Source: Salinimonas chungwhensis DSM 16280 (GTDB lineage: Bacteria; Pseudomonadota; Gammaproteobacteria; Enterobacterales; Alteromonadaceae). Taken from it: 64,000 bases of DNA. Position numbers and translations under genes: made by a program. The notes below the pieces were generated by a model, which was given only the letters and a program-made list of their open reading frames with translations, had not been told where the DNA came from and did no database searches. Location: assembly GCF_000378185.1 (NCBI RefSeq), contig NZ_KB899377.1, forward strand, positions 465,881-529,880, given 5' to 3'. Shown here piece after piece: positions 1-9,618 of the stretch (position 1 is its first letter; each line of letters opens with the position of its first letter).

Positions 1-2133
1 TCAGAGCAGTTGAACAGCTTTATCTCGGCCCACCAGTCTGCAGTAGTACAAAGTGCTGCGTTGTTATCTTCAACCGCCGTCACTCCTCAGGTTCTTTTGC
101 AACAGCTGGCTATTGCCAACCCCAGTTTTCTTACTCTGTTAATTACTGATGAACAGGGGGAGATAACCGGAGCTTTTCCTGAACGAATGATGCACCGTGC
201 CAAAGCGCAGGAGATGACCAATGTCAGTGAGCGTCCCTACTTTTCAGTCGTGGCCGATACCGGCAGACCCTTTATTTCTAAAGCATTTGAAGGCCGCGGA
301 TTTGGTGATGATATTATTGTGGCAATCTCTGCGCCAATAGAAAATACAGCGGGTCAGTTCGCAGGCATTCTGGAGGGCTCCCTATCGCTGGATAGTTTTG
401 CCTATTTTGACGGGCAAAATATTCCGGGGTTTTCTATTCTCATTCAGGACAGTGATGACAAAGTCATTTTTGCTTCTGCGGCCCTGGGCCTCGAACGTTT
501 AAAAAAACCAGCGATTATGCGTTGTGAAGCGCAGTATTGTGAGGGGCTACATCAATTTAATAACATTACATGGTTGCACCGCAGTGCAAACCTGACTCTC
601 GCGCCGTGGCAGATCAGTCTGTATTACGATGTGGAAAGCTATGAACGTATGATCAGTGAATATGTTCTTACCGCGCTGGCTCTGATGGTGCTCATTTGTG
701 CGCTTGGATTTTTAGCTGGCTTTGGTATTGCCTTTCTGTTGGCAAAGCCATTGCAGAGTCTGGCGCAGCACTTTAAGCATTTTAATCCGACCACGCCTAC
801 CACGCTGGCCATTGAACACAGCAGTCGGCTTTATTTAAGAGAGATTGGCGCACTGGATGAGGCCTTTGCGCAGTTACAACAGCGGCTAAAATTTGCTTTT
901 GGCAAGCTCGCGGCTTCCCACCAACGCCAACAGGATTTAAACCGGCAACTTGAAGAGCTCAACAATACGTTAGAAAGTCATGTTCAACAAAAAACCGAAT
1001 CGTTGAAAGAGGCATTGCGTAATGCTGAGCAGGCTAGTCAGGCTAAAACTGAGTTTTTAGCAAACATGAGCCACGAGATACGTACGCCAATGAACGGCAT
1101 TATTGGTAACTGCGACAATCTTCTGCAACAGGATCTGGATGAAATTACCTTCAAACGGGTAAGCACGATTGCACAGTCAGCAACACAACTATTAATGATT
1201 CTGGATGCAATTCTGGATCTGACCAAGATAGAAGCCGGTAAAATGATAACTGAGTCTGTCAGTTTTGCGTTGCCGGAATTACTGGCAACGGCGGTGGCTA
1301 CTTATCAACAATCGGCTGAACAACAAGGGACCAGGGTAACGTCCCACAATCTGGACATCCCGGAGTTTGTGCAGGGCGACCCGGTTAAGATCAGTCAAAT
1401 ACTTAACAATCTACTCAGCAACGCCATAAAATTCACGCCAGGCGGACATGTTATGCTTGAGACTAGCTATGCACAGAGTATTTTAACGATCAAGGTAGCT
1501 GACACAGGAATAGGTATCAGCCCGGAGCAGCAACAGCAAATTTTCGAAGAGTTTACTCAGGCAGATGCGTCCACCACCCGAAATTTTGGTGGCACCGGAC
1601 TGGGCCTGTCTATTACGCAAAAGCTGGTGCATATTCTGGGTGGAAATATAAACCTTCATAGTGAGCTGAACAAGGGTTCAACATTTACTGTTCAGCTACC
1701 GCTGAATATAGGCGAACAGACGCTCGCAAAGGGCTGCAACACGCAGGCCGTGCTGCTCCGGCCTGATGCAAGGGTCCTGGTGGTCGAGGATAATGATGTC
1801 AATGCACAAATTGTTATTGATATGCTTAGCCATCTTGAACTTAAAAGTTTGCGTGTGCCGGAGGGTGAAACAGCCTTAAAGGTACTGGAAAAACGACGCT
1901 TTGATGTGATTCTGATGGATTGTCAAATGCCGGTAAAAGATGGCTTTGAAACAACCCGGTGTTTGCGTAAGTCCACCGGTATAAATCAGCATACGCCGGT
2001 TATCGCGCTAACCGCCAATGCATTTAATGAAGATAAACATGCCTGTCTGGCAGCTGGCATGGACTTGTATTTGTCTAAACCTGTCAGGCGCGAGGCACTT
2101 GTTTCGGCGCTGGCGCGGTTCATTTCCCGCTAA
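1..2133 (+). CDS. Hybrid sensor histidine kinase, 5' end outside window
   Basis: Inner-membrane signalling kinase. The frame is open to base 1, so the true start lies upstream. From the first TTG (base 10), residues about 30-210 resemble a Cache-type periplasmic sensor domain, followed by one membrane segment near 217-245. A coiled-coil linker leads to a HisKA box with HEIRTPMNG (His about 355), an HATPase domain with [15 protein letters not shown] and GGTGLGLSI, and a C-terminal receiver with [11 protein letters not shown] (Asp about 637) and the conserved Lys in LSKPV. Phosphate should pass from His to the attached receiver and then to an Hpt protein not seen here. The ligand and output are unknown. 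It is separate from purE by 319 bases. Confidence 0.93.
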   Translation, partial: SEQLNSFISAHQSAVVQSAALLSSTAVTPQVLLQQLAIANPSFLTLLITDEQGEITGAFPERMMHRAKAQEMTNVSERPYFSVVADTGRPFISKAFEGRGFGDDIIVAISAPIENTAGQFAGILEGSLSLDSFAYFDGQNIPGFSILIQDSDDKVIFASAALGLERLKKPAIMRCEAQYCEGLHQFNNITWLHRSANLTLAPWQISLYYDVESYERMISEYVLTALALMVLICALGFLAGFGIAFLLAKPLQSLAQHFKHFNPTTPTTLAIEHSSRLYLREIGALDEAFAQLQQRLKFAFGKLAASHQRQQDLNRQLEELNNTLESHVQQKTESLKEALRNAEQASQAKTEFLANMSHEIRTPMNGIIGNCDNLLQQDLDEITFKRVSTIAQSATQLLMILDAILDLTKIEAGKMITESVSFALPELLATAVATYQQSAEQQGTRVTSHNLDIPEFVQGDPVKISQILNNLLSNAIKFTPGGHVMLETSYAQSILTIKVADTGIGISPEQQQQIFEEFTQADASTTRNFGGTGLGLSITQKLVHILGGNINLHSELNKGSTFTVQLPLNIGEQTLAKGCNTQAVLLRPDARVLVVEDNDVNAQIVIDMLSHLELKSLRVPEGETALKVLEKRRFDVILMDCQMPVKDGFETTRCLRKSTGINQHTPVIALTANAFNEDKHACLAAGMDLYLSKPVRREALVSALARFISR

Positions 2134-2452
2134 CAGCGTTACTGGCAAAATGGTAAGTGCCAGAGATTAATTGCTTATAGAAGCATATCTGCCAGCGATT
2201 GCAGTAATTACCTGGATAACGTTGCTGGAAAGCAAAACAATTGTCTATGGCCATACTGCAAATCCTCATAACCTCAGCACACAGAAAATGAGGGGCAAAA
2301 GTAATGCCCTGTTCAGTGTACTTCCGATTCTTTTCACCGGTAGGCTTTAGGGGCTTTTTGCGCTACAATCTGGCGCCTTCAAAGGCACCGGATAACCTTA
2401 TCATTTCCGGCATGTCGATACACTTTGTCCTTATCCAGTGGAGAAGCACTAC
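2134..2452. other. Intergenic region before purE
   Basis: No gene is supported in these 319 bases. A weak inverted repeat (CTGGCA...TGCCAG) follows the kinase stop and lacks a T tract. A TACAAT hexamer near 2363 is a possible -10 for purEK, without a convincing -35. I see no PurR-like palindrome. Confidence 0.4.
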
Positions 2453-2944
2453 ATGGCTAAAGTTGCAATTGTTATGGGGTCTACATCAGATTGGCCTACG
2501 ATGAAGCAGGCTGCGTTGATGTTAAAAGAATTTGGCGTGGACTTTGAAGCGAAAGTTGTTTCAGCCCACCGTACCCCTAATTTGCTGGTGGAATTTGCAG
2601 AATCGGCTGACGAGCAAGGGTATAGCTGTATTATTGCCGGCGCTGGCGGAGCTGCCCATTTGCCAGGGATGATCGCTGCGCATACGCATCTTCCGGTGTT
2701 CGGTTGCCCGGTCAAATCAAAAGCGCTAAACGGCCTGGATTCCCTGTTATCCATTGTGCAAATGCCTAAAGGCGTTGCAGTAGGCACGCTGGCCATTGGT
2801 GAAGCCGGGGCTGCTAATGCTGGTTTGCTGGCTGCCCAGGTTGTTGCCCTGCAGGATGAAACAGTTAAAGATGCAATTATTGCTTTTCGCTGTAAGCAAA
2901 CTGATACCGTGCTACAAAATGCAAACCTGGAGCTTGATCAATGA
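2453..2944 (+). CDS. purE: N5-carboxyaminoimidazole ribonucleotide mutase
   Basis: Class I PurE (163 aa, usual length): moves the carboxyl group of N5-CAIR to C4, giving CAIR in de novo purine synthesis in the cytoplasm. The N-terminal GSTSDWP phosphate-binding motif, the SAHRTP segment with the catalytic His, and the [12 protein letters not shown] loop are all visible. The ATG at 2453 is preceded by GGAG at 2440-2443. A GTG at 2438 would put the Shine-Dalgarno inside the gene, so I reject it. The stop overlaps the purK start (ATGA), which indicates translational coupling. Confidence 0.98.
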   Translation: MAKVAIVMGSTSDWPTMKQAALMLKEFGVDFEAKVVSAHRTPNLLVEFAESADEQGYSCIIAGAGGAAHLPGMIAAHTHLPVFGCPVKSKALNGLDSLLSIVQMPKGVAVGTLAIGEAGAANAGLLAAQVVALQDETVKDAIIAFRCKQTDTVLQNANLELDQ

Positions 2945-4083
2945 GAGTACTGGTTTACGGGGCCGGCCAGCTGGCCCAGATGATGTATCTGGAAGGTGCG
3001 CCGCTGGGTATTGAAGTTCAGGCCGTCAATGTTAAGGATGACAGTGTAGTGCACCCGGTAAGTAAGCGACCGTTGGAACAAAGCCTGGTGCAGGCCATTG
3101 AATCAGCTGATGCGCTGACCGTAGAATTTGAGCATGTCCCAGAGCGCTTGCTTGAGCAGGCTGCTAAATCCGATAAATTAATGCCTTCCATGGATGCCAT
3201 CATGGTAGGCGCGGACCGCGTTCGCGAAAAGCATCTTCTTGAAAAGTTCGAGGTTGCAAACTGCCCTTACCAAATTGTGACACAGATTGATCAACTGGAT
3301 GCCTGTATTGAGGCGTTAGGTGACAAGCTGATCATTAAAGCCAGCCGCGACGGGTATGACGGGTATGGCCAGTGGCGCCTGAAGTCTGTTGATGAGCTTC
3401 AGGCAATAAAACAGGAACTGGCGGGCCTGGATTTAGAGACGGTGCCATTGGTTGTTGAAAAAATGCTGAATTTCGAGCGTGAGCTATCGCTTATCGGTGT
3501 GCGCAGCAAAAAAGGCGAGATTAAGATTTATCCACTGGCAGAAAATCTTCATCACAAAGGCCAGTTACACGTGTCAGTGGCTCCGGCTACGCAGCTTAGT
3601 GAACCACTGGTTGAGCAAGCTGAAACGATCTTTCGGACGCTGGCAGACGGAATGAATTATGTCGGTGTTCTGGCCGTTGAGATGTTTCAGTGCCAGGATA
3701 AACTGCTGGTTAACGAGCTTGCACCGCGGGTTCATAATTCCGGTCACTGGAGTTTAAGCGGCGCCCACACCAGTCAGTTTGAAAATCATCTGCGGGCACT
3801 TGTCGGTCTGCCATTAGGTGATACAGCAGCTATCTTACCCTCTGCCATGGTCAATGTTATCGGCTGCAGCGCGTTCTCCAGAGACTTGCTCAGTATTCCT
3901 GGCTGCGACCTGCACTGGTATGGCAAATCTGTTCGTGAAAAGCGCAAAATGGGGCATATTAATCTGACTGCGACCAGTTATCATGAATTAGGCGATAAAC
4001 TGCACAAACTGATGAGTTATGTCCCGACTGAATACTTCCCAGAGCTCGAAAAAGAAGCATACAGGCTGCGTTCATATAAATAA
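2941..4083 (+). CDS. purK: N5-carboxyaminoimidazole ribonucleotide synthase
   Basis: ATP-grasp enzyme (380 aa) that makes N5-CAIR from AIR, bicarbonate and ATP, the substrate of PurE encoded just upstream. The N-terminal [11 protein letters not shown] is the pre-ATP-grasp dinucleotide-like fold. [14 protein letters not shown] and [13 protein letters not shown] mark the ATP-grasp core, and [14 protein letters not shown] is the conserved metal and substrate segment. It overlaps purE by 4 bases, forming a two-gene operon. A tRNA gene with its own promoter follows. Confidence 0.98.
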   Translation: MRVLVYGAGQLAQMMYLEGAPLGIEVQAVNVKDDSVVHPVSKRPLEQSLVQAIESADALTVEFEHVPERLLEQAAKSDKLMPSMDAIMVGADRVREKHLLEKFEVANCPYQIVTQIDQLDACIEALGDKLIIKASRDGYDGYGQWRLKSVDELQAIKQELAGLDLETVPLVVEKMLNFERELSLIGVRSKKGEIKIYPLAENLHHKGQLHVSVAPATQLSEPLVEQAETIFRTLADGMNYVGVLAVEMFQCQDKLLVNELAPRVHNSGHWSLSGAHTSQFENHLRALVGLPLGDTAAILPSAMVNVIGCSAFSRDLLSIPGCDLHWYGKSVREKRKMGHINLTATSYHELGDKLHKLMSYVPTEYFPELEKEAYRLRSYK

Positions 4084-4107
4084 TTGGCAAGCGGTGGCGT
4101 TAATCTA

Positions 4108-4135
4108 TTGACAAGCCGCCGCGTGTGACTAAAAT
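4108..4135 (+). promoter_or_regulatory. Sigma-70 promoter of tRNA-Thr
   Basis: A perfect TTGACA (4108-4113), a 16-base spacer and TAAAAT (4130-4135) lie about 48 bases before the mature tRNA. The strength and position fit a stable-RNA promoter independent of purEK. Confidence 0.7.
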
Positions 4136-4182
4136 ACGCAACCGTTGATTAGCGCAAAGCGTTTTCAATGCACCCTATGTGT

Positions 4183-4258
<76 letters not shown>

Positions 4259-4326
4259 TTCTTTCTTCCTTGCTTCTTTCCCCGGTCGTTGTAATATGGA
4301 TTAAAAAGTTTATCCATGGAGCAACT

Positions 4327-4797
4327 ATGTGGCTACGCGTCTTTTGTCTGTTTTTTCTTACGATAACTCAGTTTAGCTGGGCGCAGGACAAAAGCGATGT
4401 CGACATCTCTGACAGTTATTTCAGCGCTACTTACCCTATGGCAACGTCTGCTGCCGGCTATTTTTCGCTGACCAATAACGGTACTCAGCGTATTAGCCTG
4501 ACAACCATTCTGGTGGATGAAAAAGTGGCGGATAAAGCCGGTTTTCATCAAACAGTTATGGACGAGGGGATGATCAGTATGCGCCCGATGAAGCAACTGG
4601 ATATCAACGCTGGTGAGACAATTCAGTTTCAGCCCGGCGGTAACCATATAATGCTCACGGGGCTCAAGCGTCAGCTAGCGGTAGGTGACAGCATTACCGT
4701 TACTTTTAAATTCGCAGAGACGAATGACGTTATGCAGGCGTTTAAAGTGAAAGCACGCGATAATGGTAAATCCGGTCATCATAACCATTCAGATTAG
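4327..4797 (+). CDS. PCu(A)C copper chaperone (DUF461 family)
   Basis: Exported 156-aa protein. A signal peptide of about 20 residues (start MWLRVF, end FSWAQ) precedes a cupredoxin-like PCu(A)C domain. The family's Cu(I) ligand pattern of His, Met...His-x-Met is seen as FHQTVMDEGMISM followed by NHIMLTGL. Such proteins deliver copper to cytochrome oxidase CuA or hold periplasmic copper. A His-rich tail (GHHNHSD) may add copper sites. The ATG at 4327 has GGAG 5 bases upstream; the longer in-frame start at 4270 would bury the signal peptide. The gene stands alone with no oxidase genes nearby. Confidence 0.9.
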   Translation: MWLRVFCLFFLTITQFSWAQDKSDVDISDSYFSATYPMATSAAGYFSLTNNGTQRISLTTILVDEKVADKAGFHQTVMDEGMISMRPMKQLDINAGETIQFQPGGNHIMLTGLKRQLAVGDSITVTFKFAETNDVMQAFKVKARDNGKSGHHNHSD

Positions 4798-4899
4798 GTG
4801 CGTTCTGCTCGGGGTAATCCAAAGCGCACATCTATCAGTATCTAAACCACAGATAAAAACATCTTCTATTCATCGCAAAAACAGATAAAGGAGCGAATG

Positions 4900-5373
4900 A
4901 TGCATAAGATTGATATAGGTATTTCGGAGTCTGACAGAAATAGTGTTGCAGACGGTTTAAAAGCACTGTTAGCGGATTCCTACACATTATATTTACAAAC
5001 TCACAATTTTCACTGGAATGTGTCCGGGCCGCAGTTTCGTACACTGCACCTGATGTTTGAGGAGCATTATACTGAGCTGGCAGAAGCAGTGGATGATATC
5101 GCTGAGCGTATTCGTACTTTAGGCGTCGTTGCCCCGGGCACCTATAAAGCATTTTCCGAACTCAGCTCAATTGAGGAAGTAGAAGGTGTGCCTGAGCCTG
5201 AAGAGATGGTGGGCCTATTGTGTCATGGTCATGAACAGGTCGTTAAAACCTGTCGTTCCGCGCTTAAAATGGCGCAGGATGCCGACGATGAATCCTCCAT
5301 TGCGTTGATCTCTGACCGCATGCGAATCCACGAAAAAACTGCGTGGATGTTACGTGCGCAAACCGCTAATTAA
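4900..5373 (+). CDS. dps: Dps-type ferritin-like protein
   Basis: Cytoplasmic miniferritin of about 157 aa that oxidises Fe(II) with peroxide and may bind DNA. The ferroxidase signature is visible: [13 protein letters not shown], then [23 protein letters not shown], which carry the inter-subunit His/Asp/Glu ligands. The C-terminal EKTAWMLRA is also typical. Two ATGs occur in tandem (4897, 4900). AAAGGAG at 4887-4893 is better spaced for the second. The next gene starts 13 bases after the stop, and the apparent dps terminator lies inside that gene. Confidence 0.93.
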   Translation: MHKIDIGISESDRNSVADGLKALLADSYTLYLQTHNFHWNVSGPQFRTLHLMFEEHYTELAEAVDDIAERIRTLGVVAPGTYKAFSELSSIEEVEGVPEPEEMVGLLCHGHEQVVKTCRSALKMAQDADDESSIALISDRMRIHEKTAWMLRAQTAN

Positions 5374-5386
5374 TACAAAGTTAACT

Positions 5387-6499
5387 ATGAAAAAATTGTT
5401 AAACGTAAAAGGCCTGGCAGTTTTGCTGCCAGGCCTTTTGGTCTCGGCCGCGACGGTCGCGGCAGATGCAAAAGATATCGAAGTCAACGAGCTGGCGACA
5501 GAACTTGCCCATCCCTGGGGAATGGCATTTTTGCCCGATGGTAATTTGCTGATTACCGAGCGTACCGGCAGCTTACGGCAATATTCCTTTGAAGACGGAC
5601 TGAGCGAACCTGTTGCAAACGTGCCAGCGGTTGAGGCGGTTAATCAGGGCGGCATGCTCGATGTGCAGGTAGATCCGGATTTTGCCCAAAACCAAACGAT
5701 TTATTTCTGCTATAGCCGAAAGGGCGAGAATGGCAGCAGCAGTTCTGTGGCCAAGGCGACATTAAAAAATAATGCGCTGAAAAATGTCTCTACCATTTTT
5801 GTAGCGGAGCCGCTGGTCGATAATGGGTTTCATTTTGGCTGTAGGCTGGCTTTTGATAAAGACAATAATTTGTTCGTCACATTAGGTGATCGTTACAAGT
5901 ACATGGACGAAGCACAAAATACAGATAATCATTTTGGCAAAATTGTCAGAATCCGGCCCGATGGCTCAGTGCCGGAAGATAACCCGTTTATTGATGGTGA
6001 TGCACCGGAAATATACAGCTACGGCCATCGAAACGTACAGGGCCTGACAATGCATCCTGAAACGAAAGAAGTCTGGGCGATGGAACATGGGCCCAAAGGT
6101 GGGGATGAAGTAAACAAACTTCGTAAGGGTGCTAACTACGGGTGGCCTGTAATTACCTACGGTATCGATTATGATGGCAGTACCATATCTGAAAAGACAA
6201 AGCAGGAAGGCATGGAGCAACCAGTGATTTACTGGGATCCGTCCATTGCGCCCAGCGGTATGGCCTTTTATGATAAATCCGTTTTTGCTGACTGGAAAGG
6301 TGATTTGCTGGTAGGCGCGTTAAAATTCACCCATCTAAGACGTATAGAAATGGATGGAGATAAACCCGGTGAGCAGCATGAGTATTTAAGAGATCGTGGT
6401 GAACGCATCCGCGATGTTGAAGTTGGCCCGGACGGGCTGATTTACGTACTTACCGATGCTCCTAAAGGCAAATTACTGCAATTGTCACCAGCAAACTAA
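5387..6499 (+). CDS. PQQ-dependent sugar dehydrogenase (GSDH/Yli family)
   Basis: Exported 370-aa beta-propeller aldose/sorbosone dehydrogenase-type protein. A signal peptide of about 26 residues (MKKLLNVKG..., TVAADA) precedes HPWGMAFLPDGNLLITER, the family's first blade. GCRLAFDKDNN, YGHRNVQGL and MEHGPKGGDEVN follow and contain the usual His/Arg/Asp PQQ and calcium residues. The likely role is periplasmic sugar oxidation; the substrate is unknown. The ATG at 5387 is chosen because it begins the signal peptide; an upstream in-frame start overlaps dps. A strong hairpin lies within the signal-peptide codons. Confidence 0.9.
   Translation: MKKLLNVKGLAVLLPGLLVSAATVAADAKDIEVNELATELAHPWGMAFLPDGNLLITERTGSLRQYSFEDGLSEPVANVPAVEAVNQGGMLDVQVDPDFAQNQTIYFCYSRKGENGSSSSVAKATLKNNALKNVSTIFVAEPLVDNGFHFGCRLAFDKDNNLFVTLGDRYKYMDEAQNTDNHFGKIVRIRPDGSVPEDNPFIDGDAPEIYSYGHRNVQGLTMHPETKEVWAMEHGPKGGDEVNKLRKGANYGWPVITYGIDYDGSTISEKTKQEGMEQPVIYWDPSIAPSGMAFYDKSVFADWKGDLLVGALKFTHLRRIEMDGDKPGEQHEYLRDRGERIRDVEVGPDGLIYVLTDAPKGKLLQLSPAN
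5411..5439 (+). terminator. Hairpin with T tail inside the next gene's signal peptide
   Basis: A perfect 10-bp stem GGCCTGGCAG / CTGCCAGGCC (5411-5420, 5426-5435), loop TTTTG, then TTTT. It looks like an intrinsic terminator for dps, but it lies 24-49 bases inside the sugar dehydrogenase frame and encodes its hydrophobic core. The short T run suggests partial termination or attenuation. Confidence 0.6.
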
Positions 6500-6501
6500 T
6501 T

Positions 6502-6537
6502 CAACGCTAAAGTCAGCATCTGCTGGCTTTAGCGTTG
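6502..6537 (+). terminator. Long hairpin after the sugar dehydrogenase gene
   Basis: A 17-bp stem with one G.U pair and a 2-base centre starts 2 bases after the stop codon. There is no T tract, so it may protect mRNA ends or act as a weak terminator. Confidence 0.55.
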
Positions 6538-6632
6538 ACCTTCACCAGTACAGTCCATTTTAACGCTTCGACAATATCAAGCAGTCAGCGAGGCCTTCCA
6601 TCGTTATACACAATTGCTGCAGGCGCACTATA

Positions 6633-6650
6633 CTGATAATAGATTATCAG
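6633..6650. promoter_or_regulatory. 18-bp palindrome, candidate operator
   Basis: CTGATAAT-AG-ATTATCAG is a perfect inverted repeat about 45 bases before the haem-protein start codon, where a repressor or activator could act. No regulator is identified. Confidence 0.4.
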
Positions 6651-6694
6651 TGACGCCAAAACGCCTGATAAGCGCCTTATAGAAGGAAAAGATT

Positions 6695-7264
6695 ATGCAT
6701 CGGGTTTTGAGCACTGTTGTTTTATCCTGCTTTGCCACTATTACTATTGCGGCGTCTGAGCCGCCTTCCGTAGCTGATGCAAGACAAAAAGCGAAGATGT
6801 TGGGTGATGCGCTAAAAGAACGTTTGCAAAATGCGATACAACAGGGCGGTTTTCCTGCCGGTGTCAGTGAGTGTCATCTTGCGGCAATGCCTGTCACTGA
6901 GCGTTTTAACCGTGCTGGCTGGACAGTTGGAAGAACCGCATTAAAGCTAAGAAATCCTGCCAATACACCAGATACCTGGGAGAAGCAGCAGCTTAATGAA
7001 TTTGCTAAGCGCCTGAAGTCTGACAGTGAGCACATCCCAGAAGCCAGTTACTATGATGCGCAAAAAGGTGAATTTCGCTACATGCGGGCTATTGTCACTC
7101 GCCCGGTTTGTACCGGTTGCCACGGCGCATCGGTGGGACAGGATGTTAAAGCGGTTATCGATACGCATTATCCCAACGATGAAGCTACCGGTTTTGCGCC
7201 AGGCAGTTTGCGTGGAGCATTTACTTTATCCTGGGAAGCTGTGCCTGATAGCCAAAAATACTGA
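6695..7264 (+). CDS. Periplasmic DUF3365 (Tll0287-like) haem protein
   Basis: A 189-aa exported protein: a signal peptide of about 19 residues ending TIAAS, then a DUF3365-type domain. RAIVTRPVCTGCHG carries one CxxCH motif for covalent c-type haem; the preceding YMRAI is typical of the family. A redox-sensing or electron-transfer role is inferred; no partner gene is adjacent. AGAAGGA lies before the ATG. A palindrome upstream suggests dedicated control. Confidence 0.8.
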   Translation: MHRVLSTVVLSCFATITIAASEPPSVADARQKAKMLGDALKERLQNAIQQGGFPAGVSECHLAAMPVTERFNRAGWTVGRTALKLRNPANTPDTWEKQQLNEFAKRLKSDSEHIPEASYYDAQKGEFRYMRAIVTRPVCTGCHGASVGQDVKAVIDTHYPNDEATGFAPGSLRGAFTLSWEAVPDSQKY

Positions 7265-7361
7265 AGACGCCCGACCCCCTCCACGCAATGGTATGAGGGG
7301 CAAATGAAGAAAAATACTGCAATATTCAGTTGTAGAAGTATCACGCTAAAGGTGTAAAAGT

Positions 7362-7577
7362 ATGAATCAGATTAATCCGGCTAAACTTATCCACAGTAAA
7401 TGGACAGCGGTAAAGCCGGTCAATAAAGAAAAACATTTTTTAGTCACCGAAGTGGGGTTCGATGAAGATGGTAGCGTTATCAGCTGCACGCTGGAGGCTG
7501 TTATGTCCAAGCATGAATATGCTGTCAACTGGCGGGAATTTAAGAATGAGAAACAATGGCGCCAGGGTTGGAAGTAA
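7362..7577 (+). CDS. Small Trp-rich protein (TIGR02450 family)
   Basis: A 71-aa basic cytoplasmic protein with the family's spaced tryptophans (SKWTAVKP, NWREFKNEKQWRQGWK). AAGGTG precedes the ATG. The function of the family is not known to me. It stands alone between the haem protein and a convergent hydrolase. Confidence 0.8.
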   Translation: MNQINPAKLIHSKWTAVKPVNKEKHFLVTEVGFDEDGSVISCTLEAVMSKHEYAVNWREFKNEKQWRQGWK

Positions 7578-7664
7578 CCGTTGTTGGATCGTACGATAAG
7601 TTATCGGTAGTGTACCGCAGCGTCCACTTTCCGTTTATAGCACAGACCTTGTTTTCACTTGCAC

Positions 7665-8516
7665 TTATGGCGATGACTGCTGTTCAATAAACGTCTTAAT
7701 ATCTTTTACTACGGGCAAATCTGATGGATTTGCCCAACTAAATGCACTGACAGTTCCCGTATGACCACCTTCATCATATAAAAAGGTCTCCACACTACCG
7801 CCCTCTTGTTCGATTTTCGCCTTAAGTTTTTTAAGGTTACTAATATGAACTTTATCATCGTCCCGGGAATAAAGAAGCGCGAATGGTGGTTCGTCGCCAT
7901 CAATATAGTGACTGACAACCATCTCAGGGAAGTGTTCAGGCGGGCCAAACATCTTTTTCAAGTCATCGGCTTTAGGTGTAAAGTCGTACGGTCCCGCCAG
8001 GCCTATGAAACCATCTATAAAGGAAACAGTGCCGCCGGCTGCTTTTAAATACTGTTCATCAGCAACCACCAACGCGCCTATATGCGCGCCAGAGGAATGC
8101 CCACTGATAAACAGTTGCTCATTGCCACCATACTTCCCAATATTAGATTGAACCCAGGCTACTGATTGCGCTGCATCTTCAACGAAGGTTGGAAATTTCA
8201 CCTCTGGATAAAGACGCGTGTTCGGCAATACCGCGATATACCCCATTGAGGCCAGCTTTGTACCGACAAACTCATATTGATCTTTGTTTCCGAAACTCCA
8301 GCGACCACCATGAAAAAATATCACCACTGGTACGGACTCACCGCTGCTAAGCTCAGGCACAAAAATATCCAGTTGCTGGCGCGCTTCCGGGCCATATGCC
8401 ACATCATCAATGATCTTTCCCTCAAAAGTCAGGGTAGCCGTATTCGCTGTGGCAAAGAGCACTTTCGCGCAGCCACTGATCAAAGCGCATGTAAGTAAAA
8501 TGATTAGAAGTTTCAT
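7665..8516 (-). CDS. Alpha/beta hydrolase lipoprotein
   Basis: A 283-aa esterase-like protein, probably membrane anchored. The start is placed at MKLLIILLTCALISGC, whose lipobox LISGC predicts lipid attachment; an upstream in-frame start at 8552 would mask this. HGGRW forms the oxyanion region, GHSSGAH holds the nucleophilic Ser, DDDKVH the acid and EGGHTG the His. This layout fits the carboxylesterase/BD-FAE-like group. The substrate is unknown. Confidence 0.85.
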   Translation of the reverse strand: MKLLIILLTCALISGCAKVLFATANTATLTFEGKIIDDVAYGPEARQQLDIFVPELSSGESVPVVIFFHGGRWSFGNKDQYEFVGTKLASMGYIAVLPNTRLYPEVKFPTFVEDAAQSVAWVQSNIGKYGGNEQLFISGHSSGAHIGALVVADEQYLKAAGGTVSFIDGFIGLAGPYDFTPKADDLKKMFGPPEHFPEMVVSHYIDGDEPPFALLYSRDDDKVHISNLKKLKAKIEQEGGSVETFLYDEGGHTGTVSAFSWANPSDLPVVKDIKTFIEQQSSP

Positions 8517-9039
8517 GCCATTTACTACTGGCGTATTAATCGGAAGGTTCAATTATCCTAGTTGGTCACCGGGCCGCTGGAGTTAGCACTATTTGCTGTA
8601 GCGCACATAAAGGAGGCTACTGTAAATCCCGGATATACAAAGCATTCGTATACAGATATGCATGATAATTCGGATACCACGTTGAATGGGCCCAATTTTT
8701 TTGGTGAATATCATTTGTCGACGCGCCCCTTTGAACAACTTATTCAAAAGAGTTTTTTATTAATAGTTAATGTCGATAGCAAGATAGGTTTCACCGCTTC
8801 AACGCGGTTTTTGGCAATCTTTTATAAGCGTCGATCAGGCGGATCCGTTAGCCCCTCGGCTGACTGGCTTGTCGAGGCATTATAGAGTCATTAAATATGA
8901 CGTCACCGATGGGCGATTATCATGGGGAGATGATCTGTTCGCCTGTAAAACCTTGTAACAACATCAACAAAGGAGAGCTTTCTCTTCTAACCCTGTCAGA
9001 GCATTCGGGTATTTTCAAACTAACAACAGGTACCGATCA
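8517..9039. other. Divergent intergenic region before sodC
   Basis: About 520 bases between a minus-strand hydrolase and sodC. A 107-codon plus-strand frame exists (8562-8885), but it has no Shine-Dalgarno and no recognisable domain, so I do not call it. Promoters for both flanking genes should lie here; none is clear by eye. Confidence 0.35.
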
Positions 9040-9558
9040 ATGAAAAAATGGTTAGCAGCAATTCCTTTTTCCCTTGCCGCTTTAAGCGCGCAGGCGGCTT
9101 CAGATTCTATGCAAGTCGAAATGATGAACCCACAGTCAGGTGAAAAGATGGGCACAGTCATGATTGAACAGCACGATGACGGCGTGGTTTTTACCCCCTC
9201 GCTACGCGGACTTGAGCCTGGTGGACACGGCTTTCATGTGCATGAAAACCCGTCATGTGATAGCGCTATGAAAAATGGCGAAAAGGTCCCGGCTGGCGCG
9301 GCAGGCAGTCACTACGATCCGGAGAACACAGGCTCCCATGGGTTGCCATGGTCTGATAACAGTCACATGGGGGATTTGCCCTTACTGTATGTGGGTGAAG
9401 ATGGCGAAGCTAAACATCCCGTCATCGCTACACGTCTGACATTGAACGATGTACAGGATCGTGCACTTATGATCCATGCTGGCGGGGATAACTATTCTGA
9501 TTCGCCGGAAAAACTCGGCGGCGGCGGTCCTCGCGCAGCCTGCGGTGTCATAAAATAG
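9040..9558 (+). CDS. sodC: Periplasmic Cu/Zn superoxide dismutase
   Basis: A 172-aa exported enzyme that converts superoxide to oxygen and peroxide. The signal peptide ends near SAQAAS. GGHGFHVHENPSC has the copper His residues and the first disulfide Cys. AAGSHYDPENTGSHGLPWSD is the zinc loop. MIHAGGDNYSD has another Cu ligand, and RAACGVI the second Cys. The length fits monomeric or dimeric bacterial SodC. A strong terminator follows. Confidence 0.96.
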   Translation: MKKWLAAIPFSLAALSAQAASDSMQVEMMNPQSGEKMGTVMIEQHDDGVVFTPSLRGLEPGGHGFHVHENPSCDSAMKNGEKVPAGAAGSHYDPENTGSHGLPWSDNSHMGDLPLLYVGEDGEAKHPVIATRLTLNDVQDRALMIHAGGDNYSDSPEKLGGGGPRAACGVIK

Positions 9559-9570
9559 ATGTGAAATTTA

Positions 9571-9607
9571 AAAAAGGCGGACAACTTTGAGTTATCCGCC
9601 TTTTTTT
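9571..9607. terminator. Bidirectional terminator sodC / S9 peptidase
   Basis: An A-rich left flank, the stem GGCGGA...TCCGCC with an inner AACT/AGTT stem, and seven Ts. It lies between convergent genes and can serve both strands. Confidence 0.9.
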
Positions 9608-9618
9608 ATCCGTTTGCG

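Noticed and set aside
2438..2452. GTG start five codons before purE ATG
   Set aside because: It would place the GGAG ribosome site inside the coding region and adds non-family residues.
8562..8885. 107-codon plus-strand frame before sodC
   Set aside because: No Shine-Dalgarno, no pattern of a fold, and located in a divergent promoter region.
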